Shown in pieces: positions 17,681-26,792 of a stretch of 64,000 nucleotides of DNA (the first letter of the stretch is position 1; the number at the start of each line of letters is the position of its first letter). Source of the DNA: DATFVJ01 sp963820395. GTDB lineage: Bacteria; Actinomycetota; Actinomycetes; Streptosporangiales; Streptosporangiaceae. A program made the position numbers and the translations under genes. The stretch is from positions 1 through 64,000 of the forward strand of contig CAWGAE010000028.1 of the NCBI GenBank assembly GCA_963820395.1, read 5' to 3'. The notes below the pieces were generated by a model. The model worked only from the letters and a program-made list of their open reading frames with translations, was not told the DNA's origin and ran no database searches.

Positions 17681-17827
17681 CCTGCGGTGAAGCGTATTGG
17701 ATCCCCGCGACGGCCCGACCGCGGTTCTGGCTGGCTACCTTCAAACAGGCTCTAAGCTACGGTGAGTATCGGTCATCCGCTAGTGAACCGGCGGCTGGGA
17801 CCGCAATCGGGACGCGCAGGGGACTAT

Positions 17828-18802
17828 ATGATCGAGGTTCGCGAGCTGACCAAGCGCTACAGCGGCAAGCTGGCCGTCGACCAGCTGAGTTTCACGGTCG
17901 AGCCGGGCAAGGTGACGGGGTTCCTCGGGCCCAACGGCGCGGGCAAGTCGACCACCATGCGGCTCGTGCTAGGCCTCGACCATCCGGACGCCGGATCCGC
18001 CACCATCGACGGCAGGCCGTACCACGACCTGGCCCAGCCGCTGCGTACGGTGGGCGCGCTGCTTGAGGCAAAATCGGTGCACAGCGGGCGCAGCGCACGC
18101 AATCACCTGCTGTTCCTAGCGCAGACCCAGGGACTGCCGCGCGCCAGGGTGGATGAGGTCCTCGGGCTTGTCGGGTTGGGCGAGGTAGCGGATAAGCGGG
18201 CGGGCAGCTTCTCGCTGGGCATGAGCCAGCGGCTCGGCATCGCCGCAGCCCTGCTCGGCGACCCGCGGGTCCTGCTGCTGGACGAGCCCGTGAACGGGCT
18301 CGATCCCGAGGGCGTGCTGTGGGTCAGGAACCTGATGAAGCAGCTTGCTGCCGAGGGCCGGACCATCCTGGTGTCCAGTCACCTGATGAACGAGATGGCC
18401 GTCACCGCCGACTACCTGATCGTGATTGGCCGGGGCAGGCTCATCACAGAGTCAAGCACCGAGGATGTGATTGCCCGCAGCACGGCCAAGTCGGTCCGGG
18501 TGCGTGCTCCCGACGCGGCGCGGCTGGCGAAGCTGATCACCAGGGCAGGCGGCACGGCGGTGCCTGGCGGCACGGTGACGCCGGGCGAGCCCGCCTCGGC
18601 GAACGGCGCCGGGCTGCTCACGGTCACGGGCATGGGCGCGGCGCGGATCGGTGAGCTCGCGGCGTCCGCGTCGATCGTGCTGCACGAGCTGACCCCGCTG
18701 GCCTCGCTCGAAGGGGCGTTCATGGAGCTGACATCCGGCAGCCTGGAGTTTGGCAGGCACGGGCCGGATCCGGTGCCTGCGGCGGACGGGAGTGCCCGAT
18801 GA
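17828..18802 (+). CDS. ABC exporter ATP-binding protein
   Basis: The 324-residue ATPase is of the antibiotic/lipid exporter (DrrA/CcmA-like) type: Walker A GPNGAGKST near residue 38, signature SFSLGMSQR, Walker B VLLLDEPVNGLDPEG and switch His in SSHLMNEM. An extra C-terminal domain of about 100 residues follows the ATPase core, as in this family. The ATG at 17828 gives MIEVRELTKRYSG; an earlier in-frame GTG at 17762 would add 22 residues. The stop overlaps the permease start (ATGA), so the two form one transporter. The substrate cannot be predicted. Confidence 0.88.
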   Translation: MIEVRELTKRYSGKLAVDQLSFTVEPGKVTGFLGPNGAGKSTTMRLVLGLDHPDAGSATIDGRPYHDLAQPLRTVGALLEAKSVHSGRSARNHLLFLAQTQGLPRARVDEVLGLVGLGEVADKRAGSFSLGMSQRLGIAAALLGDPRVLLLDEPVNGLDPEGVLWVRNLMKQLAAEGRTILVSSHLMNEMAVTADYLIVIGRGRLITESSTEDVIARSTAKSVRVRAPDAARLAKLITRAGGTAVPGGTVTPGEPASANGAGLLTVTGMGAARIGELAASASIVLHELTPLASLEGAFMELTSGSLEFGRHGPDPVPAADGSAR

Positions 18803-19647
18803 CGACAGCATCGCCGGTTACGCCGGCCAGCGTGTCATCCATCCCGGCGGCCGGGCGTCGCGCGGGGTTCGGCGGCCTGCTGCGGGCCGAGTGGACGAAG
18901 ATCCGCTCGGTGCGTTCTACAGTCTGGACCTTGATCGTGTTCGTGGTGATCACGGTTGGCTTCAGCGCGCTGTTCACGTGGCTGTCCGTGGCCAACTGGC
19001 ATGGCCCGAGGGCGGCGTCGCGGGACGCGGGCGCCGTCGCCGATCCGGTCGGCTTCATCCTGGGTACGGGGATCGGGCTCGGCCAGCTCACGATCTGCGT
19101 GCTAGGCGCGCTGGTGATCACGACCGAGTACTCGACCGGGGTCATCCGCGCCTCACTGCTGGCCGTACCGCGGCGGATACCGATGCTGGGCGCCAAGGCT
19201 GTGGTGTTCGCGGCGCTGCTGATCGTGGTGGCGGAGATCGTCTGCTTCGGCTCGTTCTTCGTCGGCTCGGCCATCCTGCACTCCCGGGTGGCCGTGTCGC
19301 TGAGCGATCCGGACGTCACCCGCGCGGTCGTCGGCGCCGGGCTCTACCTCACCGTGCTCGGCCTGTTCGCGCTGGCGATCGGCGCACTGGTCCGGCACAC
19401 CGCGGGCGCGATCACCGCAGTCATCGGCGTCGTGTTCGTGCTGCCGATTCTCTCCGGCCTGCTGCCTGGCAGCTGGGGAGCGCACATCAACGCATACCTG
19501 CCTGAGCAGGCCGGGTCGCTGATCGACCAGGCGCATCAGCAGTCCGGCCAGCTGCTCTCCCCTTGGCAGGGGTTCGGGGTGTTCTGCCTTTGGACCGCGG
19601 CGCTGTTTGCGGTGGCCGGATTCCTGCTGGTGCGCCGCGACGCCTGA
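18799..19647 (+). CDS. ABC exporter permease
   Basis: The 282-residue membrane protein has six predicted helices and the ABC-2 type layout: a cytoplasmic N-terminus with FGGLLRAEWTKIRSVRSTVWTL, a long second loop, and the TTEYSTGVIRASLLAVPRR segment typical of permeases paired with DrrA-like ATPases. It overlaps the ATPase gene by four bases. It ends 28 bp from the end of the convergent dnaE gene; no separate terminator is obvious there. Confidence 0.85.
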   Translation: MTTASPVTPASVSSIPAAGRRAGFGGLLRAEWTKIRSVRSTVWTLIVFVVITVGFSALFTWLSVANWHGPRAASRDAGAVADPVGFILGTGIGLGQLTICVLGALVITTEYSTGVIRASLLAVPRRIPMLGAKAVVFAALLIVVAEIVCFGSFFVGSAILHSRVAVSLSDPDVTRAVVGAGLYLTVLGLFALAIGALVRHTAGAITAVIGVVFVLPILSGLLPGSWGAHINAYLPEQAGSLIDQAHQQSGQLLSPWQGFGVFCLWTAALFAVAGFLLVRRDA

Positions 19648-19675
19648 GCCGCGGAGGACTTTGCTGACAGGCCGG

Positions 19676-22600
19676 TCAGGAGGGGACGAGCGCCATGGTC
19701 CCGAGCAGGCTCTTGATGTCCGCCATGAAGCTGCTGTTTGGCTCTACCGAGAACTCGGAAAGGTCGATGAGCAACGGGTTCCGGCCCGGTCGCTCGAGCT
19801 TAAGGTGGACGCGGGTGGTGCCCGGGTGAGCGTGTAGGACGTGCTTAAGCTCTGCCGCGAGCCCAGCTGTGATCTTGTCCTGGTGCAGTGCGATAAGCAG
19901 CGGGGGCCCGGTTCCGCCGTCGGCCGTGGAGATGTCGAGCGGGGTCAGATCCTGGGCGAAGACGCTCACCGTGCCGTCTCGCTCGTTCAGCCGGCCCTTG
20001 ACCGAGACCGCGGCGTCGCCGGCCAGCTCACCGGTGTACAGCGAATACACCTTCGGGAAGAACAGGACCTCCACAGAGGCGTCGAGGTCTTCGATGGTGA
20101 CGATGGCCCACGGGTTGCCGCTCTTCTTGTTGATCCGGCGGTCCACCGACGAGATGAGGCCCGCCACCTTGACGTCACCTTCGGCGCGGCCAGACGCCAG
20201 CAGTTCGGCGATGGATACGTCGCGGTTGCGTTCCAGGATCCGTTCTGCGCCGTCGAGCGGGTGGCTGGAGACGTAGAGGCCAAGCATCTCCCGTTCCTGG
20301 CTCAGCAGGAATTTGCGCGGCCACTCCTCCGCGCTGAGCTCGAAGTCCAGCCCGATACGGCGTCGCGGATCGGCATTGCCGTCTGGCTCGGCCGCACCGA
20401 AGAGGTCGAACTGGCCGATCGCCTCCTGGCGCTTGACGGCGATCACTGAGTCGACGGCCTGATCCTGGATCAGGCACAGCGACCTGCGGGAGTTACCGAG
20501 TGAGTCGAATGCGCCCGCCTTGATCAAAGACTCGACCACGCGCTTGTTGCACATGGTGATCTCTGCCTTGTCGAGGAAGTCCGCGAAGGAGGTGTAGTTT
20601 CCCTTGCTCCGGCGCGTGGCTACGATCGCCGCGATCACGCTGGTGCCGACGTTCCTGATGGCGCCGAGCCCGAAGCGGATGTCAGTGCCAACCGGGGTGA
20701 AGGACAAGTCGGACTCGTTGACGTCGGGCGGCAGGACCTTGATGCCGAGTTTGCGGCACTCAGCCAGGTAAATGGCCATCTTGTCCTTGTCGTCGCCGAC
20801 CGAGGTCAGCAGCGCGGCCATGTACTCGGCCGGGAAGTTCGCCTTGAGGTAGGCGGTCCAGTAAGAGACGATCCCGTAACCGGCGGTATGCGACTTGTTG
20901 AAGCCATAACCCGAGAAGGGGACAAGCACGTCCCACACAGCCTTGATCGCCGCGGCGGAGAATCCGTTTGCCGCCATCCCGGCGGAGAACTCTTCCCAGG
21001 AGGCCTCCAGGATCTCCTTCTTCTTCTTACCCATCGCACGGCGCAGCAGGTCCGCCCGGCCGAGCGAGTAGCCGGCCAACTGCTGGGCGATCGCCATCAC
21101 CTGTTCCTGGTAGACGACCATGTGGTAGGTCTCACCCAAGATCGGCTCCAGGGCCTCCGCCAGCTCGGGATGGATGGGCTCTATCTTCTGTCGGCCATTC
21201 TTGCGGTCGGCGTAGTTGAGGTGCGTGTTGGCGGCCATGGGCCCCGGCCGGTAAAGCGCGAGAACGGCGGCGATATCGCCGAAGCAGGTCGGGACCATCA
21301 GCTTGAGCAGGTTCCGCATCGGGCCGCCGTCAAGCTGGAAGACACCCAGTGTCTCCCCGCGGGCCAGCAGTTCATAGGTGGCCTGGTCGTCGAGCGCGAG
21401 GCTCTCCAGGTCGAGCTCGATGCCGCGGTTGGCCTTGACGTTGGCGATCGCGTCACCGATCACCGTCAGGTTCCGCAAGCCGAGGAAGTCCATCTTGAGC
21501 AGGCCGAGTTCCTCACACTGCGGAAAAGGAAAGCCCGTTATGATCGCGCCGTCGTCGTCACGGCGGTGCACGGGCAGCACATCGAGCAGCGGCTCGGCCG
21601 ACAAGATGATGCCTGCCGCGTGGACCCCGCTGCCCCGGGTCAGGCCCTCAATACCTCGGGCCGTGTCGATGACGCGCTTGACGTCGGGATCCTCCTCGTA
21701 CAGCGCGCGGATCTCCGCGGCCTCGCTGTAGCGCTCGTGCTCGGGATCGGTGATGCCCGACAGCGAGATCCCCTTGCCGAACACATCGGGGGGCATGGCC
21801 TTCGTTATCTTGTCGCCGAGCGCGTACGGGTAACCCAGGACCCGGCAGGAATCCTTGATGGCGGCCTTGGCCTTGATCGTGCCGAAGGTGAGGATCTGGC
21901 AGACCCGGTCGTCGCCGAACTTCTCGGTGACGTAGCGGATCATGTCGCCGCGCCTGCGCTCGTCGAAGTCCAGGTCGACGTCGGGCATCGTTATGCGCTC
22001 TGGATTGAGGAACCGCTCGAAGATAAGCGAGTGCTCGAGCGGATCGAGGTCTGTGATGCCGAGTACGTATGCGACCATCGACCCGGTGGCTGACCCCCGG
22101 CCAGGGCCTATGCCGATTCGGCTGGCACGCGCGTACTGGCAGATGTCGGCGACCACCAGGAAGTAGGCCGGGAAACCCATCTCCTCGATGACGGCGAGCT
22201 CGTAGTCGATGCGATCACGCACCTCCCGGGGCGGGGCGGTGCCGAAGCGGCGGGCCAGGCCCGTGGCCACCTCCTTGCGAAGCCACGAGGACTGGGTCTC
22301 GCCGTCAGGGACAGGGAATTTCGGCATCCGGTCGACCGGCCTGAAGACCTCGTCGTAGGGCTCCACCCGATCTGCGATCACGAGCGAGCTGTCGCATGCG
22401 CCGGGCACTTCGGTGTCCCAGAACTCGCGCATCTCCGCCGGGCTCTTCAGGTAGTAGCCGTCGCCGTTGAACCTGAACCGCTTCGGGTCGTCAAGCGTCT
22501 TGCCGGTACCAACGCACAGCAGGACCTCGTGAGCCTCGGCCTGGTCGCTGGTAACGTAATGGCCGTCGTTCGTCGCGAGCGGCCGAAGATCGAGACGCTT

Positions 22601-23260
22601 AGCGATATCGAGCAGCCCGCCGCGGACCGAACGCTCGATCGCCAGCCCGTGATCCATCAGCTCAAGGAAGAAGTTGCCGGGGCCGAAGATGTCCCGGTAA
22701 GTGGCCGCCGCCTCGAGCGCCTTGCCGAACTGGCCGAGCCGTAGCCGGGTCTGCACCGCACCGGACGGGCAACCGGTGGTGGCGATGATCCCTTCGGCGT
22801 GCCCGGCGATCAGCTCGGCGTCCATCCGCGGCTTGCGGTAATACCCCTCAATGGACGCCAGGCTGGACAGGCGGAACAGATTCCGCAACCCGGTGGCGTT
22901 CGCCGCGAGCATGGTCATGTGAGTGTAGGCACCGGCGCCCGACACATCCCCGCCCTCACCATCGGGGTCGGAGTCGCGCTGGCCACCCTCCGCCCAGAAG
23001 ACTGGCCGCTTCAGGAAGCGCGATTCCGGCGCCAGGTAGGCCTCGATCCCGATAACGGGCTTGACACCCGCCTTCTTCGCCTGCTGGAAGAACTCGTACG
23101 ACCCAAACGTGTTCCCATGGTCGGTCATCCCGACCGCTGGCATGCCCAGCCTGGCCGTCTCGGCAAGCAGTGGGCCAACCTTTGCCGCCCCATCGAGCAT
23201 CGAGTACTCGGTGTGCATGTGAAGGTGCACGAAAGAGGCCGCGGACCGGGCTGCCGCCAT
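19676..23260 (-). CDS. dnaE: DNA polymerase III alpha subunit
   Basis: Replicative polymerase catalytic subunit, 1194 residues, unbroken. The PHP domain is at the N-terminus (FVHLHMHTEYSMLDGAAK, MTDHGNTFG). The polymerase core has the catalytic aspartates in PDVDLDFDERR (residues 426-436) and GIGPGRGSATGS just before. The fingers contain SHTAGYG, and an OB-fold follows near residue 1000. The length and the lack of a ribonuclease-like extension fit the housekeeping DnaE1 type rather than the mutagenic DnaE2. It is followed on the same strand by no gene; the ABC permease converges on it. Confidence 0.96.
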   Translation of the reverse strand: MAAARSAASFVHLHMHTEYSMLDGAAKVGPLLAETARLGMPAVGMTDHGNTFGSYEFFQQAKKAGVKPVIGIEAYLAPESRFLKRPVFWAEGGQRDSDPDGEGGDVSGAGAYTHMTMLAANATGLRNLFRLSSLASIEGYYRKPRMDAELIAGHAEGIIATTGCPSGAVQTRLRLGQFGKALEAAATYRDIFGPGNFFLELMDHGLAIERSVRGGLLDIAKRLDLRPLATNDGHYVTSDQAEAHEVLLCVGTGKTLDDPKRFRFNGDGYYLKSPAEMREFWDTEVPGACDSSLVIADRVEPYDEVFRPVDRMPKFPVPDGETQSSWLRKEVATGLARRFGTAPPREVRDRIDYELAVIEEMGFPAYFLVVADICQYARASRIGIGPGRGSATGSMVAYVLGITDLDPLEHSLIFERFLNPERITMPDVDLDFDERRRGDMIRYVTEKFGDDRVCQILTFGTIKAKAAIKDSCRVLGYPYALGDKITKAMPPDVFGKGISLSGITDPEHERYSEAAEIRALYEEDPDVKRVIDTARGIEGLTRGSGVHAAGIILSAEPLLDVLPVHRRDDDGAIITGFPFPQCEELGLLKMDFLGLRNLTVIGDAIANVKANRGIELDLESLALDDQATYELLARGETLGVFQLDGGPMRNLLKLMVPTCFGDIAAVLALYRPGPMAANTHLNYADRKNGRQKIEPIHPELAEALEPILGETYHMVVYQEQVMAIAQQLAGYSLGRADLLRRAMGKKKKEILEASWEEFSAGMAANGFSAAAIKAVWDVLVPFSGYGFNKSHTAGYGIVSYWTAYLKANFPAEYMAALLTSVGDDKDKMAIYLAECRKLGIKVLPPDVNESDLSFTPVGTDIRFGLGAIRNVGTSVIAAIVATRRSKGNYTSFADFLDKAEITMCNKRVVESLIKAGAFDSLGNSRRSLCLIQDQAVDSVIAVKRQEAIGQFDLFGAAEPDGNADPRRRIGLDFELSAEEWPRKFLLSQEREMLGLYVSSHPLDGAERILERNRDVSIAELLASGRAEGDVKVAGLISSVDRRINKKSGNPWAIVTIEDLDASVEVLFFPKVYSLYTGELAGDAAVSVKGRLNERDGTVSVFAQDLTPLDISTADGGTGPPLLIALHQDKITAGLAAELKHVLHAHPGTTRVHLKLERPGRNPLLIDLSEFSVEPNSSFMADIKSLLGTMALVPS

Positions 23261-23928
23261 TTGCGATCTTCCTCCTCAGGAGCCTTCTGCGCCTTCTGTG
23301 CACGGGCACGCCGCAACGCGCGTGCTGCGCACGCGTCACGATTCAGGACCGGGGGAAGTGGCCGGAGCGCCGCCATCGGCGGCCGCACCAGCCCGGCCGT
23401 GCTAGTAGCTGTGCTGCCGGGCAGCAGCGCTTGCTTGGATGGGCTGTGAACGTAGCCTAGCCGGGCGCCGGAGACGGCGACCATGCGACACTCCGGATGC
23501 GCCCGTTGGCTGGCTTTTCGGGTGCTTGCCGTTGCCGACGCTATTCGCGATGGGTCGCCATCCGCTCACAAACAGTGAAATGTTCCAGTGACCGTGGCCG
23601 CGACCCTCGACGGCCCGCTGCCCGGCGGCGCCACGGCAACGCTGCCCGGCGGCGCCACGGCAACGCTGCCCGGCGGCGCCACGGCAACGCTGCCCGGCGG
23701 CGCCAGCGACTTCAAGCAGAATCCTGCCGATGTCGCCGCCGCGTGCTGCGCTAGCAGGGCCAGTCGCTGGAACTCGCTGTCCTCCGTGGCGCGCTGCCGG
23801 TGGGCGGCGTACTCGCCGGTTACGCGGTTCGGTTACGCCGATCGCCCGCATTGCGGGCGCTCAGCGCGCGAAGAACAGGCTGACGACCGTGTGCGCACAC
23901 GCACGATGACGCGGCCCCGCCGGGCGAG
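23261..23928. other. 668-bp gap without a supported gene; 24-bp tandem repeats
   Basis: Open frames exist on both strands but have no recognisable product, and their apparent repeats come from the DNA. From 23618 to 23706 a 24-bp unit (gctgcccggcggcgccacgg plus caac) occurs three times in full and once in part. Because 24 is a multiple of three, it keeps frames open and creates false reading frames. The dnaE promoter should lie at the low-coordinate end. Confidence 0.6.
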
Positions 23929-24870
23929 TTAGCTCTCAGCGCGCAGCAACGCGAGCGAGTGCGCCAGGTCGTCGGGATAGTCGCTGCTGAACTCGCGCCT
24001 GCGCCCATCAGCCGGGTGACGGAAGGCGAGCCTCGCGGCGTGCAGCCACTGCCTGTCAAGACCGAGCCGCCCGGCGAGCACGGGATCCGCGCCATACAGC
24101 CGGTCGCCCACGCACGGGTGCCTGACGGCCGCCATGTGCACGCGGATCTGATGCGTACGCCCGGTCTCGAGGCGGATGTCGAGCAGGCTCGCGGCACGGA
24201 ACGCCTCGATCGTGTCGTAGTGCGTGATGCTCGGCCTGCCACCGGCCACCACGGCGAATCTGCCGTCACCGGACGGATGCCTATCGATCGGCGCGTCGAC
24301 GGTGCCGCGAAGCGGATCCGGATGACCTTGTACAAGCGCCTGATAGCCCTTGTCCACCTCGCGCTCACGGAAGGCGCGCTTCAGCGCGCTGTAGGCGCGG
24401 TCGCTCTTGGCGACCACCATCAGGCCCGTTGTGTTCACGTCCAGGCGATGCACGATGCCCTGGCGTTCCGCCGCCCCGCTGGTGGCGATCGTATAGCCCG
24501 CGCCGAGCAGGCCTTCAAGCACTGTCGGACCGCACCAGCCGGGCGCCGGGTGCGCCGCCACCCCGACCGGCTTGTCCACGACCACGATGTCCGCGTCGTC
24601 GTACACCACCTCGAGCCCGGCCACCCGGGCCGGCTGAGGCTCAGGTACCGCCACTGGCAGCGGGGGTAGCGTCACCTCCAGCCAGCTTCCCGCGGTCACG
24701 CGGTCGGACTTGGCCGGAGGATGGCCGTCCGCGAGCACCTGGCCTGCCGCGACGAGACCGGCCGCGCGGGCCCTTGACAACCCGAACATGCGGGCAAGCG
24801 CGGCGTCCAACCGCTCACCGTCAAGCCCATCGGGGACAGGAACGGTGCGGCGGTCGCCCGCGCCGGTCAC
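23929..24870 (-). CDS. RluA/RluD-family 23S rRNA pseudouridine synthase
   Basis: The 313-residue protein has an N-terminal S4 domain (about residues 15-65: RLDAALARMFGLSRARAAGLVAAG) and a pseudouridine synthase domain with the catalytic Asp144 in HRLDVNTTGL. The later RLETGRTHQIRVHMA motif is also present. The layout suggests RluD, which modifies helix 69 of 23S rRNA, but specificity cannot be fixed from the sequence. The start overlaps the lspA stop (ATGA); the lspA-rluD pair is common in bacteria. Confidence 0.9.
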   Translation of the reverse strand: MTGAGDRRTVPVPDGLDGERLDAALARMFGLSRARAAGLVAAGQVLADGHPPAKSDRVTAGSWLEVTLPPLPVAVPEPQPARVAGLEVVYDDADIVVVDKPVGVAAHPAPGWCGPTVLEGLLGAGYTIATSGAAERQGIVHRLDVNTTGLMVVAKSDRAYSALKRAFREREVDKGYQALVQGHPDPLRGTVDAPIDRHPSGDGRFAVVAGGRPSITHYDTIEAFRAASLLDIRLETGRTHQIRVHMAAVRHPCVGDRLYGADPVLAGRLGLDRQWLHAARLAFRHPADGRRREFSSDYPDDLAHSLALLRAES

Positions 24871-25772
24871 CGCGACCCGCTCATCCGCGGTCCGCTTGTC
24901 TCGTCCGCCGGTGCCTCGATGTCACATGTCCCGTCTATCCGGATTCCCCTGACGGACAGCAGGATCGCGATCGCGCCACCACAGACGATCGCGGAGTCGG
25001 CAAGGTTGAAGACCGGCCAGTGCGGCAGTTCGATCCAGTCGACCACATAGCCGCGCAACGGGGCGGGTGACCGCAGCAGGCGGTCGGCAAGGTTGCCTGT
25101 CGCACCGCCGAGCAGCAGCCCGAGCGTGACCGCCCAGGGCAGGCTGCGTAGCCGCCGCGCGGTACGCAGGATGAAAATGATCACACCAACCGCGATCGCG
25201 GTGAACACGATGGTCATGGACGTGCCGATGTTGAACGCGGCACCGCTGTTGCGCATAACCTGCAGCGTCAGCAACCCGCCAAGTAGCCGGACCGGCCGAT
25301 GTCCAGACAACTCGGCGACGACGGTCGCCTTGGTGATGGCGTCCGCGGCAAGGACGGCCGCAGCGACCGCGAGCAGGACGCCAATCCTGCGCCTCGGCGC
25401 GGCCCCGGACGCGGCGGAAGTTCCAGGCACGTCAGGAACGGTACTGCCACCCGCTACCGGCCGCGCTGATGCCGGGCTCCCGGATACCGGGCCCTCCGCA
25501 ACCAGGCCCCCCGCAACCGGGCCCTCCGCAGCCGGGCCCCCCGCAACCGGGCCCCTCGCAACCAGGCCCCCGGCAACCGGCCCACCGGTAACGGGCCCCC
25601 CAGAAACCGCGCCCCCAGCCGGGCCCTCGGCAACCGGGCCGCCGGCATCCGGGCTGCCAGCAGCCGGGCCTGCGGGTCCTGATCCTGCGGGCACGGTTCC
25701 CCCAGGGACGGCGGGCATCCGCTGGTAAGGGGCGGCCTGGCGCCACATCGGCCTTCCTGCTTCCCGCGGCAT
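24867..25772 (-). CDS. lspA: lipoprotein signal peptidase with long repeat-rich N-terminus
   Basis: Aspartic protease that cuts the signal peptide from prolipoproteins after Lgt has acted. The C-terminal 165 residues are a normal LspA: four membrane helices, MRNSGAAFNIG, catalytic Asp in GATGNLADRLLR and FNLADSAIV. In front lies an extension of about 130 residues made of degenerate 5-residue Gly-Pro units (GPVAGG, GPAAEG type), encoded by GC-rich 15-bp repeats at about 25476-25690. The ATG at 25772 follows the DksA-like stop by two bases; the open frame to 25865 would overlap that gene. The extension would be cytoplasmic and probably disordered. Confidence 0.9.
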   Translation of the reverse strand: MPREAGRPMWRQAAPYQRMPAVPGGTVPAGSGPAGPAAGSPDAGGPVAEGPAGGAVSGGPVTGGPVAGGLVARGPVAGGPAAEGPVAGGLVAEGPVSGSPASARPVAGGSTVPDVPGTSAASGAAPRRRIGVLLAVAAAVLAADAITKATVVAELSGHRPVRLLGGLLTLQVMRNSGAAFNIGTSMTIVFTAIAVGVIIFILRTARRLRSLPWAVTLGLLLGGATGNLADRLLRSPAPLRGYVVDWIELPHWPVFNLADSAIVCGGAIAILLSVRGIRIDGTCDIEAPADETSGPRMSGSR

Positions 25773-25774
25773 GG

Positions 25775-26278
25775 TCAGCGGCGCTCCTCGCGCTGCTTGC
25801 ACTGCACGCACAAGGTCGCGCGCGGAAACGCCTGCAGGCGTGCTTTCCCGATCGGTTTGCCGCACGATTCACAGATCCCGTAGGTGCCATCAGCCATCCG
25901 GCCGAGCGCCCGCTCGCTTTGCGTGAGAAGTTCCCTGGCATTTTGGGTCACGGCAAGGTCATGCTCACGCTGGTATGTCTTCGCGCCCGCGTCGGCCTGG
26001 TCGTCGCCCGCGTCGCCGACCGAATCGGTCAGCCGGTCGGCGATCTCAGATTCCGCCTTGGAGATCTCCTCGCCCAGTTCATTGATCTCTGTCTCGAGCC
26101 TCGATCGAACGGCGGCGAGCTCCGCCTCCAACCAAGGCCGCTCACCTTCGCGGACCGTAAGCCCGGCGGCGCCGCCCTTTCCTGCACTGGGTCGTGAACG
26201 CGCGGGCCGCGCCGGGCCACCCTGCTGTGGGTGGCGCGACTCCCGATCGTCCATACTGATGCCCACGGTACCGGCCAT
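25775..26278 (-). CDS. DksA/TraR-family zinc-finger protein
   Basis: The 167-residue protein has a coiled-coil middle (LEAELAAVRSRLETEINELG, EEISKAESEIADRL) and a C-terminal C4 zinc finger, CESCGKPIGKARL then CVQC. The LGRMADGTYGICESCGKPI segment is typical of the family. Actinobacterial members bind RNA polymerase or act in stress responses, but the acidic tip residues of true DksA are not clearly conserved, so the role is open. The start at 26278 (MAGTVGISMDDRES) is chosen; sequence further upstream is out-of-frame noise. It is probably co-transcribed with lspA and the RluA-family gene. Confidence 0.85.
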   Translation of the reverse strand: MAGTVGISMDDRESRHPQQGGPARPARSRPSAGKGGAAGLTVREGERPWLEAELAAVRSRLETEINELGEEISKAESEIADRLTDSVGDAGDDQADAGAKTYQREHDLAVTQNARELLTQSERALGRMADGTYGICESCGKPIGKARLQAFPRATLCVQCKQREERR

Positions 26279-26539
26279 GTCGGCCTCCCTCCGCGCCGAT
26301 CTTGAATGCAGACAGTGACCGGAGGATAAGTCGCTCGCGCACGAGAGGCAAGCCAGCGCGCGCGATGAACCCCGGATGATGTCCGCGACGAGTTTGGCCG
26401 GGACAGCGGGCGAAGTACCGCGGAACCACCCAGCCGACCACGGCAGGAAACGATGCGGCATCAACCTTTGGCTGTCGGCTATTGTTGCAGTCTGCAAGGC
26501 GTTGATGGGGACAGCTGCCGCCTCAACGCGGGGCACGGA

Positions 26540-26792
26540 GCGAACCGGGGATGGTGTGAGCCCGGGGCCACGCGGAGCGGACCAGATCACCCCTGAGCCG
26601 CCGGAAGAAAGGCAGCGCAGCACGCATCGCGGCACAGCATGCCAAGTAGAACCGGCAGCAGGTGAATCGAGTGGGTCACGCGTATGCGCGGCCAAGGAGG
26701 GTGGTACCGCGGGAGCGCCACGGGCGTTTCTCGTCCCTCCGGCCGATAAGAGGTCCCGACCTCTTAGCCACGATCGCAGGAGGCCGCCCGAC
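26540..26792 (+). promoter_or_regulatory. T-box riboswitch leader of ileS (tRNA-Ile sensing)
   Basis: A perfect match to the T-box consensus, aggGTGGtaccgcgg, lies at 26698-26712; the bulge reads TGGT, which pairs with the ACCA end of tRNA-Ile. Its partner element cgtccct follows at 26732-26738. Upstream, GGGG (26547-26550) can pair with CCCC (26590-26593) and TGGT (26552-26555) with ACCA (26581-26584). This leaves an internal loop that contains ATC (26586-26588), an isoleucine codon, followed by A. An 8-bp hairpin (26747-26766) and an AGGAGG site (26778-26783) precede the ATG. Actinobacterial ileS T-boxes act on translation; the short stem and absence of a T tract agree with that. Confidence 0.88.

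Noticed and set aside
20888..22093. 401-codon plus-strand open frame inside dnaE
   Set aside because: It lies opposite strongly conserved polymerase sequence; long antisense frames are expected at this GC content.
23618..23706. Possible CRISPR array
   Set aside because: Units are directly adjacent with no spacers, and no cas genes are present; it is a plain tandem repeat. The same holds for the arrays at 5039, 30586 and 55902.
26376..26792. Upstream extension of the ileS frame
   Set aside because: It would translate through the T-box leader; the AGGAGG site and ATG at 26793 give the proper start.
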